Assembly: GCA_049596955.1 (NCBI GenBank)
Contig: JBMYMD010000005.1
Span: 60,212-124,211, forward strand
Direction of reading: 5' to 3'
From: UBA3478 sp049596955
GTDB lineage: Bacteria; Bacteroidota; Bacteroidia; Flavobacteriales; Flavobacteriaceae
Length of the DNA stretch: 64,000 bases
Below the pieces are notes generated by a model that was given only the letters and a program-made list of their open reading frames with translations, had not been told where the DNA came from and ran no database searches. The stretch's first letter is position 1. The number at the start of each line of letters is the position of its first letter. Made by a program: the position numbers and the translations under genes. Below, in pieces: positions 27,440 through 35,001 of this stretch.

Positions 27440-29248
27440 TTAAGAATTGAGCTTGAAATACGCCCGAATTTTTTCCGATTTCACCTTTCCAATTAAGGCC
27501 TCAAGGTCGGCAACAGAAGCCTCTTTAACACCTTTTACCGATCTGAATTCACTCAATAATTGGTTCGCTGTTTTATAGCCTATCCCATCAATATTCAATA
27601 GTTCTGTTTGTATGGCTGAAGAGCTTCTCTTTTGTCTGTGAAATGTTAGGCTAAATCGGTGGGCTTCATTTCGCAAATATTGAATGAGTTTCAAAGATTC
27701 TGAACGCTTGTCTAAATACAACGGATCTGAATCATTCGGAAAATAAATTTCTTCTAGTCGCTTGGCAATTCCTATAATCGCTATTTTTCCTCTTAATCCT
27801 AGTAATTCTAAAGCCTTTAAAGCAGATGATAACTGCCCTTTTCCTCCGTCTATTACAATTAGTTGAGGAAGCGGTTCATCTTGGTCAAGTAATCGTTTGT
27901 AACGCCGAAAAACAACTTCCTCCATTGATGCAAAATCATTTGGACCTTGGACCGTTTTTATATTAAAATGTCTGTATTCTGACTTTGAAGGTTTTGCATT
28001 TTTAAAGACTACACAGGCTGCTACAGGATTACTTCCTTGTATATTGGAATTGTCAAAACACTCAATGTGGTAAGGGTCTTGACTCATGCGTAAATCTGCT
28101 TTTAACTGAGCGATAATTCTAGTACTGTGACGATCTGGATCTACGATTTTCATTTGTTTGAAACGATCCTGTCTGTAAAATTTTGCATTTCTCAGAGATA
28201 AATCAATTAACTGTTTCTTGTCGCCCAATTTTGGAATGGTGACTTTTAAGTCTTCTGAAAGGGGCACAGGAAAAGGCAATAAAAGTTCCTTTGAGGTAGA
28301 TTTAAAACGTTGTCGAAGCTCTACAATGGCTAGGGAAAGGAGTTCTTCTTTTCTCTCGTCAAGCTTCTTTTTTAACTCCAAAGTATGTGACTGAACAATA
28401 CAGCCCTCAACCAATCTCAAGTAATTGATATAGGCATGAGAATGATCTTCAAGAATACTGAAAACATCAATTTCAGAAATCTTAGGATTAACCACAGTTG
28501 ATTTAGCTTGATAACGTTCTAGAATATCAATACGATCTTTAATTTTTTGTGCTTTTTCATATTCTAAATTCGTCGCGAAAGTCATCATTTGGTTCTTGAG
28601 CAATATTAAAGAAGGCTTTAATTTGCCTCTTATAATATTGGTAATGGCCTCTATTTGAATCTCATAATCTTCTTCGGATTGTAACCCTTGACAAGGTCCA
28701 GCACAATTTCCTATGTGATATTCCAGACATAGTTTTACCTTTTTAGACTCCACTTTTTCAGGAGATAAATCAAAATGGCAGCTTCGAAGCATATAAATGG
28801 ATTTAAACAAATCCAAAAGCGTTCGAACAGTTTTCATTGAGGTGTAAGGTCCAAAGTATTGAGACCCATCTTTGATAAATCTACGAGTGGCAAAAACTCT
28901 AGGAAAAGGCTCTTTTTTAACACAAATCCAAGGATACGATTTATCGTCCTTCAAAAGCACATTGTATCTAGGCTGATGTGACTTGATCATATTATTTTCA
29001 AGCAACAAAGCGTCAGACTCTGTCTTTACAACAACGTGTTTGATTTCCCTTATTTTACCCACCATAACCTTGGTCTTTCCATAGGTATGCGTTTTTGTGA
29101 AATAAGACGAAACTCTCTTTTTCAGGTTCTTTGCTTTTCCAACATAAAGCATTCGTTTTTCCTGATCAAAAAACTGATAAACCCCAGGGGTTTCAGGCAA
29201 TGTTTTTACCTGTATCTCCAATTGTTCGTTTTTGTACTGCCCCTGCAT
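27440..29248 (-). CDS. uvrC: Excinuclease ABC subunit C
   Basis: It makes the dual incisions in nucleotide excision repair with UvrA and UvrB. The 602 residues show the N-terminal GIY-YIG nuclease (TPGVYQFFDQEKRMLYVGKA), a cysteine cluster typical of the subunit (CLEYHIGNCAGPC), and a UVR motif near 200-235. The RNase H-like nuclease (IECFDNSNIQGSNPVA, VIDGGKGQL) and C-terminal helix-hairpin-helix motifs (IDGIGYKTANQLL) complete it. ATG 29248 is close to the divergent cyclo-ligase gene. Confidence 0.96.
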   Translation of the reverse strand: MQGQYKNEQLEIQVKTLPETPGVYQFFDQEKRMLYVGKAKNLKKRVSSYFTKTHTYGKTKVMVGKIREIKHVVVKTESDALLLENNMIKSHQPRYNVLLKDDKSYPWICVKKEPFPRVFATRRFIKDGSQYFGPYTSMKTVRTLLDLFKSIYMLRSCHFDLSPEKVESKKVKLCLEYHIGNCAGPCQGLQSEEDYEIQIEAITNIIRGKLKPSLILLKNQMMTFATNLEYEKAQKIKDRIDILERYQAKSTVVNPKISEIDVFSILEDHSHAYINYLRLVEGCIVQSHTLELKKKLDERKEELLSLAIVELRQRFKSTSKELLLPFPVPLSEDLKVTIPKLGDKKQLIDLSLRNAKFYRQDRFKQMKIVDPDRHSTRIIAQLKADLRMSQDPYHIECFDNSNIQGSNPVAACVVFKNAKPSKSEYRHFNIKTVQGPNDFASMEEVVFRRYKRLLDQDEPLPQLIVIDGGKGQLSSALKALELLGLRGKIAIIGIAKRLEEIYFPNDSDPLYLDKRSESLKLIQYLRNEAHRFSLTFHRQKRSSSAIQTELLNIDGIGYKTANQLLSEFRSVKGVKEASVADLEALIGKVKSEKIRAYFKLNS

Positions 29249-29310
29249 TCTACGAAATTACTAAATCCGTGATTTTGTACTTTTAATGCTTGACAAGGAA
29301 TCCATTTCTT

Positions 29311-29877
29311 ATGCACAAAAGTGAATGTCGCAAAATTTACAAATCAAAAAGAGCTGCTCTAAGTGAAAAAGAGCGTGTTGACCTGAGTATTGAGATTACC
29401 AATCAATGCTTAAAACTTCCTATTTGGGAGTTTGAGCATTTTCATATTTTCTTGCCTATTGAGGCTCAAAAAGAAGTGGATACAACCCCACTTGTCACCG
29501 TGCTACAAGCCAAAGAAAAGCACATTTATATTCCAAGGGTCAAGAACCTTGAATTAGAACACTTTCAACTTGATGAACACACACTTCTGCGCACAAATAA
29601 ATGGGGAATTGCAGAGCCTGTATCGGGTAAGACGATTGACACATCAATCTTAAATATCGTGTTTATTCCCCTGCTTGCTTTTGACCAAAATGGCAATAGA
29701 GTTGGCTATGGCAAAGGTTTTTACGATCGATTTCTAAGAAGGTGTAAAAATGACGTGCTCAAAGTAGGACTAAGCTTTTTTGAAGCCGAAAAACAGATAG
29801 ATGCAGACCCTCACGATATAGGTCTAGATTATTGTGTCACACCAAAGCGCGTCTATGGATTTAATCCTCTTGGCTAA
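29311..29877 (+). CDS. 5-formyltetrahydrofolate cyclo-ligase
   Basis: It converts 5-formyl-THF to 5,10-methenyl-THF with ATP, recovering folate. The 188 residues carry CRKIYKSKRAALS at the N-terminus and the diagnostic NRVGYGKGFYDRFL motif near the C-terminus, followed by VGLSFFEAE. I chose ATG 29311; a longer frame from TTG 29290 adds seven residues without family support. The last 17 nt overlap the convergent lspA gene. Confidence 0.93.
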   Translation: MHKSECRKIYKSKRAALSEKERVDLSIEITNQCLKLPIWEFEHFHIFLPIEAQKEVDTTPLVTVLQAKEKHIYIPRVKNLELEHFQLDEHTLLRTNKWGIAEPVSGKTIDTSILNIVFIPLLAFDQNGNRVGYGKGFYDRFLRRCKNDVLKVGLSFFEAEKQIDADPHDIGLDYCVTPKRVYGFNPLG

Positions 29878-30517
29878 AGGCAGTTTTATTGAATAAAATA
29901 AGAACAAAAACCCCGAAACTGATACAGAAATCTGCTACGTTGAAAACAGGTTCAAAAAACCGAAAGTGATTTCCTCCTACAAAAGGCATCCAATTGGGCA
30001 ATACAGTATCAATTAGAGGGAAATAAAACATATCGACCACCTTACCATAAAACATTCCAGAATAAGGCTCATCTGCAAAAAGAGAAGCGATATGCATAGT
30101 ACTACTCTGGTCAAAAATCAATCCATAAAACAAGGAGTCAATAATATTTCCAACTGCTCCACTAAAAATAAGAGTTAGCGAAAATATCAATACACCTGGA
30201 GCCTGCTTTTTAATACTGTCCCAGAGCCAATAACCAATACCGCATATAGCAACTAACCTAAATAAAGAGAGAATCAGTTTAGAAGTTTTTTCACCAATGG
30301 GAATAAAATCACTGATTTTAGCTCCCCATGCAGCTCCTTCATTTTCGATAAACAGAATTTTGAACCAAGAGAATACTTCCACCGATTCTTGGTAATAAAA
30401 ATTTGTTTTGATATAAATCTTTGAGAGTTGATCAATCAAAAGAGCCACAAAGATTATAATCAGTGCCGTCCTTTTATTCATAAACGAAAAATGCTTGGCG
30501 TATTTATCTATATTCAT
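29861..30517 (-). CDS. lspA: Lipoprotein signal peptidase (signal peptidase II)
   Basis: This inner-membrane aspartic protease cleaves prolipoproteins after lipidation. It is 218 residues as read from ATG 30517, somewhat long. An internal ATG at 30481 (MNKRTALIIIFVALLIDQ) gives a length closer to the family and may be the true start. The conserved motifs are DQLSKIYIK, FIENEGAAWG, GNIIDSLFYG (catalytic Asp) and FNVADFCISFGV (second catalytic Asp). It lies at the end of the ileS, dksA-like, unknown gene, lspA run, which matches the frequent ileS-lspA linkage. Many lipoproteins in this window would be its substrates. Confidence 0.95.
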   Translation of the reverse strand: MNIDKYAKHFSFMNKRTALIIIFVALLIDQLSKIYIKTNFYYQESVEVFSWFKILFIENEGAAWGAKISDFIPIGEKTSKLILSLFRLVAICGIGYWLWDSIKKQAPGVLIFSLTLIFSGAVGNIIDSLFYGLIFDQSSTMHIASLFADEPYSGMFYGKVVDMFYFPLIDTVLPNWMPFVGGNHFRFFEPVFNVADFCISFGVFVLILFNKTAFSQED

Positions 30518-31175
30518 TTTCTTCTCTGTTATACCTATAAATGTTTCCTTCTCTCGACTTTATAATCCATAAAGCATCTTTTTCGAGCGTTTCATTTATT
30601 GGAGCATTCGCAAAGGCACTTTGAAAAAATACAAGTTCAGGAATAATACTCATTTCTAAATACACATCCGCCTTTGCAGTGATAATCTTTGATTTTATTG
30701 AATTGTGATGCAAATGACACACCCCTTCATTCAAAAATACATTTAATTCTCTATAGTCCCCCTTGGTATAGACAATACTATTTAATCCATCGATATCAAG
30801 CGTCATTTTTGACGGGACACTTATCTTTAGCGTTATTGCCAATACTTTATGTGCACTTAATTTGTCATTAAAATTGGCGTACAAAGGGTTTTTTGATAAC
30901 GAAATATCGTAACTCTCCTCTGATTCTAGAATAGACAGGTTAAACATATCACTGTACTCTCCTTCTGCGGTAAGTTCAGTCTGAATTAAACCCTCCTGAT
31001 GCGTATCAATCTCAAAATGAGCTACGTAAGTCAAGTCTATGTTGAGCTTTTTTTGGGGGTTTACGGCTATGTTTTTTGAAGAAAGCTGTTGTCCTTGAAG
31101 TAAAGAACTCCAGAAAAAAACAAGGCACAAAAGTCGCTTGTAGCACAACTTATTTTTGCATGTTTTTGGCCTCAA
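30504..31175 (-). CDS. Exported protein of unknown function
   Basis: I do not recognise the family. The 223 residues have a basic N-terminus and a hydrophobic stretch (RLLCLVFFWSSLLQGQ) that looks like a signal peptide. The rest is predicted beta-rich, with alternating short strands (MTLDIDGLNSIVYTKGD, LNVFLNEGVCHLHHNSI, KADVYLEMSI), reminiscent of a small beta-helix like the DUF2807 auto-transporter adhesin head, but not firmly so. It overlaps the DksA-like gene upstream by 26 nt and lspA downstream by 14 nt, so translation is probably coupled. Confidence 0.65.
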   Translation of the reverse strand: MRPKTCKNKLCYKRLLCLVFFWSSLLQGQQLSSKNIAVNPQKKLNIDLTYVAHFEIDTHQEGLIQTELTAEGEYSDMFNLSILESEESYDISLSKNPLYANFNDKLSAHKVLAITLKISVPSKMTLDIDGLNSIVYTKGDYRELNVFLNEGVCHLHHNSIKSKIITAKADVYLEMSIIPELVFFQSAFANAPINETLEKDALWIIKSREGNIYRYNREENEYR

Positions 31176-31530
31176 TGCTCAAGGTAGCGTGAGGAACCAA
31201 TTTTAAGCGTTCTTTATTGATGAGTTTTCCTGTAACTCTGCATACACCGTAGGTTTTATTTTCGATTCGAACCAAGGCGTTCTTTAAATCTCTAATAAAC
31301 TTCTCCTGACGAAGCGCCAACTGTGTATTTGCCTCCTTACTCATGGTTTCTGAACCTTCTTCAAATGCCTTAAAGGTTGGCGAAGTATCTTCGGTTCCGT
31401 TATTGCCATCGTTCTTATAGGCACTGTGTAAGAGCTCCAAATGCTCCTCGGCTTTTTGGATTTTCTCTGTAATTATTCCTTTGAATTCTTGTAAATCAGC
31501 ATCGCTAAATCGAACTAAACCCTCACTCAT
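31150..31530 (-). CDS. DksA/TraR-family regulator lacking the zinc cysteines
   Basis: The 126 residues start with a helical coiled-coil region (about 10-90) and end in the DksA-type motif around YGVCRVTGKLINKERLKLVPHA. Canonical DksA has four zinc cysteines; only Cys97 remains here, with Thr100 at the second position and none in the C-terminal pair. The fold is likely kept without metal, as in other cysteine-poor DksA proteins. The role is probably modulation of RNA polymerase, but the coiled-coil tip DxxDxA is not obvious. It lies 2 nt downstream of ileS. Confidence 0.85.
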   Translation of the reverse strand: MSEGLVRFSDADLQEFKGIITEKIQKAEEHLELLHSAYKNDGNNGTEDTSPTFKAFEEGSETMSKEANTQLALRQEKFIRDLKNALVRIENKTYGVCRVTGKLINKERLKLVPHATLSIEAKNMQK

Positions 31531-31532
31531 AG

Positions 31533-34500
31533 TTATCGTTTTAATACTTTAATACTCGTTTTTATATCGTCGAATTCGACGGCATTTCCATCTGTAATTT
31601 CGTGCTCAATATAGATATTTTCGCACAATGTTTCGGTCTTTATGTAAGATTCGTTGCTTTTGATGGCTGCATCGAGTTCTACAGACCCTTGAAAGTAAAC
31701 ATCTACGCGGTCTGTGACTTCAAAGCCACTGTCCTTTCTAATGTTTTGAATTCTATTGACCAATTCTCTCGCAATTCCTTCTTTGATTAAATCATCATCT
31801 AAATTGACATCTAACGCAACAGTAAGCTGTCCAGAACTCGCAACCAACCATCCTTCTATATCCTTATTAGAAATAATGACATCTTCTACGGTCAATTCAT
31901 ATGAACTGTCTTCAACTTGAATCGTCAGTACTCCTTCTTTTTCTATTTGATGAATATCCTCCTGCTCAAAATTTTGAATGATCTGAGCAACCGCCTTCAT
32001 GTGTTTGCCAAATTTCGGTCCTAAGACTTTAAAATTGGGCTTAATTTGTTTGACCAGAATATCAGAGGCGTCTTCTAATAGTTCTATTTCTTTCACATTC
32101 ACCTCGTTTTTAATCAAATGTGCAACCGCTGAAATAGCATTTTTCTCCTGATCACTATTCACAGGTATCATCACTTTGCGAAGTGGTTGTCTTACCTTGA
32201 GTTTTTCCTTTTGACGAATAGAAAGTACCAAAGACGATATGCGTTGTGACAATTGTATTTTAGCTTCTAAGGCTTTGTCAATCATCTCCTTGTCAGCTGT
32301 TGGAAAAGAAGCGAGGTGAACACTTTTAGAAGAGGCTAAACCAGTAGCTTGCACGAGATCTAAATAAAGTCTTTCTGCAAAGAAAGGAGCTACAGGAGCC
32401 ATGAGCTTAGAAAGGGTAAATAAACAGAAGCTCAAGGTTTGATAAGCTGCAAGTTTATCGTCGCCATAGGCATCCTTCCAAAAACGCCTTCTACCTAAAC
32501 GCACATACCAATTACTCAAGTTCTCTTGAACGAAGTAAGAAATCATACGGGTGGCCTTAGTCGCATCATAATCTTCATAAGCCTCATCTACTGCCGATAT
32601 CAAACTGTTTAATTCAGATAAAATCCATCGGTCTAATTCTGAAAGTCGATCTGCCGCAAGACGTTCTTCTTTAAATGTAAATCCATCAATATTAGCGTAA
32701 AGTGCCAAAAATGAATAAGTGTTGTAAAGAGTTCCAAAAAATTTACGTTTGACCTCTTGAACACCCTCGATATCAAACTTTAAATTATCCCATGGATTGG
32801 CATTGGAAATCATATACCAACGCGTGGCATCTGCACCGTGATTTTTGAGTGTCTCAAAAGGATCGACTGCATTGCCCAAGCGCTTTGACATCTTCTTTCC
32901 TTCTTTGTCTAGGACAAGTCCGTTAGATACTACGTTCTTATAGGCTACCTTGTCAAACACCATAGTTGAGATGGCGTGAAGTGTGTAAAACCATCCTCTG
33001 GTTTGATCAACCCCTTCGGCTATAAAGTCGGCTGGATGTGTTGCTGATTCATCGATGTATTCCTTGTTTTCAAAAGGATAATGCCACTGTGCATAAGGCA
33101 TAGATCCGCTGTCAAACCAAACGTCAATGAGATCGGTTTCTCGATACATCGCCTGTCCATTAGAAGCGCACAAAACGATATCGTCAACAATGTGTTTATG
33201 TAAATCTATTTGATCGTAGTTATCATCACTCATATCACCAACAACAAAGTCAGCCATGGGATTCTCTTTCATCAATCCAGCTGCAACCGCCTTGTCTATT
33301 TCAGTTTTGAGTTCTTCTACAGACCCTATGATTAATTCTTCTGAATGGTCCTCTGTACGCCAAATCGGAAGTGGAATTCCCCAATACCTAGATCGAGATA
33401 AATTCCAGTCATTCGCATTAGCCAACCAGTTTCCAAAACGACCTTCTCCTGTAGACTTTGGTTTCCAATTAATCTCTGTATTGAGCTCATGCATTCGATC
33501 TTTGATAGCCGTGACTTTGATAAACCAAGAGTTCAACGGATAATATAAAATAGGCTTATCTGTTCTCCAACAATTTGGATAGGAGTGTACATATTTTTCT
33601 ACCTTAAACGCCTTATTCTCTATTTTGAGTTGGATGGCAATCTCAACATCAATAGATTTTTCAGGGACATCCTTTTCATCGTAGTAGGCATTTTTTACAT
33701 ATTTGCCTCCAAATGGCCCCAGCTCTTTTCTAAATTTTCCAGTTAAGTCTACCAAAGGAACAGCCTGCTGATTTTCATCTAAAATCAACATAGGAGGAAC
33801 CTCGGGAGTCGCTTGCTTTGCGGCCATGGCATCGTCAGCACCAAAGGTTGGAGCGGTATGTACAATTCCGGTTCCGTCTTCTGTAGTCACAAAATTTCCT
33901 GAAATCACTCTAAAGGCATTTTCTGGATTTTGATAAGGCTGAACGTATGGCATAAGTTGTTCATACCTCGCCTCAACCAATTCTTCACCTTTAATGTTAT
34001 TCAATACGATATACGGAATGGTTTTATGCGCTTTTTCAAAAGCCTTTAACTCATTGACATCCTCTACCTCGACGAACTTTTTACCAAATTGCTTGCTGAT
34101 TAAAGCGCTTGCAATAACTACGTTAATACGTTCAAATGTGTATTGATTATAGGTCGCTACAAGACTGTATTCAATTTTTGGACCAACAGTAAGTGCGGTA
34201 TTAGAAGGAAGTGTCCAAGGAGTAGTCGTCCAGGCTAAAAAGTAAACCTCTTCTTCAACAGCTTGAAAAGCTGAAGGCAATGTCGATTTAAGCGCCTTAA
34301 ATTGTGCTGTAACTGTAGTGTCTGTGACATCTTGGTAGGTTCCGGGCTGATTTAACTCGTGAGAAGACAAACCTGTTCCTGCCTTAGGAGAGTAAGGTTG
34401 AACGGTATAGCCCTTGTACAACAAGCCTTTGTCATAAATCTGTTTCAGCAACCACCAAACAGACTCTATATATTTGGTTTTATAGGTGATGTAGGGGTTT

Positions 34501-34940
34501 CTCATATCCACCCAATAACCCATTTTAGCCGTCAATTGATTCCATACATCAGTATATCGCATGACTGCTTTTTTACAAGCTTCGTTGTATTCTTCAATAC
34601 TGATCTTCTTACCGATATCTTCTTTGGTAATTCCGAGTTCTTTCTCTACGCCTAATTCAATGGGAAGTCCGTGTGTATCCCAACCTGCTTTGCGTTTTAC
34701 GCGAAAGCCCTTCATCGTCTTAAATCTGGGATAAATATCTTTAATGGTCCTTGCCATCACGTGATGAATACCAGGCATACCGTTAGCAGACGGAGGTCCT
34801 TCGTAAAAGACGTATTCTCCGTTTTCACCTCCTCCGGCCATGCTTTCTTCAAAAACATTCTCCTTATTCCAAAATTCTAAAATAGACTCAGAAATTTCTG
34901 GGAGATTTAAAGCTTTGTATTCATTAAACTTTTGATCCAC
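31533..34940 (-). CDS. ileS: Isoleucine--tRNA ligase, type 2 (eukaryote-like)
   Basis: It charges tRNA-Ile. It is a class I synthetase of 1135 residues, the longer IleRS2 type with an extended C-terminal region and no C-terminal zinc finger. The HIGH signature is altered: residues 57-60 read Gly-Ile-His-His in ANGMPGIHHVMAR. KMSKS is seen as GKKMSKRLGN. The CP1 editing domain includes LAWTTTPWTLPSNTAL. The start codon is GTG at 34938-34940, with no in-frame ATG nearby. A consensus promoter lies at 34967-34996. It heads the dksA-like and lspA genes. Confidence 0.96.
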   Translation of the reverse strand: MDQKFNEYKALNLPEISESILEFWNKENVFEESMAGGGENGEYVFYEGPPSANGMPGIHHVMARTIKDIYPRFKTMKGFRVKRKAGWDTHGLPIELGVEKELGITKEDIGKKISIEEYNEACKKAVMRYTDVWNQLTAKMGYWVDMRNPYITYKTKYIESVWWLLKQIYDKGLLYKGYTVQPYSPKAGTGLSSHELNQPGTYQDVTDTTVTAQFKALKSTLPSAFQAVEEEVYFLAWTTTPWTLPSNTALTVGPKIEYSLVATYNQYTFERINVVIASALISKQFGKKFVEVEDVNELKAFEKAHKTIPYIVLNNIKGEELVEARYEQLMPYVQPYQNPENAFRVISGNFVTTEDGTGIVHTAPTFGADDAMAAKQATPEVPPMLILDENQQAVPLVDLTGKFRKELGPFGGKYVKNAYYDEKDVPEKSIDVEIAIQLKIENKAFKVEKYVHSYPNCWRTDKPILYYPLNSWFIKVTAIKDRMHELNTEINWKPKSTGEGRFGNWLANANDWNLSRSRYWGIPLPIWRTEDHSEELIIGSVEELKTEIDKAVAAGLMKENPMADFVVGDMSDDNYDQIDLHKHIVDDIVLCASNGQAMYRETDLIDVWFDSGSMPYAQWHYPFENKEYIDESATHPADFIAEGVDQTRGWFYTLHAISTMVFDKVAYKNVVSNGLVLDKEGKKMSKRLGNAVDPFETLKNHGADATRWYMISNANPWDNLKFDIEGVQEVKRKFFGTLYNTYSFLALYANIDGFTFKEERLAADRLSELDRWILSELNSLISAVDEAYEDYDATKATRMISYFVQENLSNWYVRLGRRRFWKDAYGDDKLAAYQTLSFCLFTLSKLMAPVAPFFAERLYLDLVQATGLASSKSVHLASFPTADKEMIDKALEAKIQLSQRISSLVLSIRQKEKLKVRQPLRKVMIPVNSDQEKNAISAVAHLIKNEVNVKEIELLEDASDILVKQIKPNFKVLGPKFGKHMKAVAQIIQNFEQEDIHQIEKEGVLTIQVEDSSYELTVEDVIISNKDIEGWLVASSGQLTVALDVNLDDDLIKEGIARELVNRIQNIRKDSGFEVTDRVDVYFQGSVELDAAIKSNESYIKTETLCENIYIEHEITDGNAVEFDDIKTSIKVLKR

Positions 34941-34966
34941 AAGTACATTCCATTTTATAATGTTTG

Positions 34967-34996
34967 CAAAAGTAAGAAATTGAATGAGGATTCAAA
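34967..34996 (-). promoter_or_regulatory. Promoter of ileS
   Basis: On the minus strand TTTG (34993-34996), 18 nt and TACTTTTG (34967-34974) match the flavobacterial consensus. The spacing equals that in front of glmS. It lies 26 nt before the GTG start and supports that start. Confidence 0.65.
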
Positions 34997-35001
34997 GCCT
35001 T

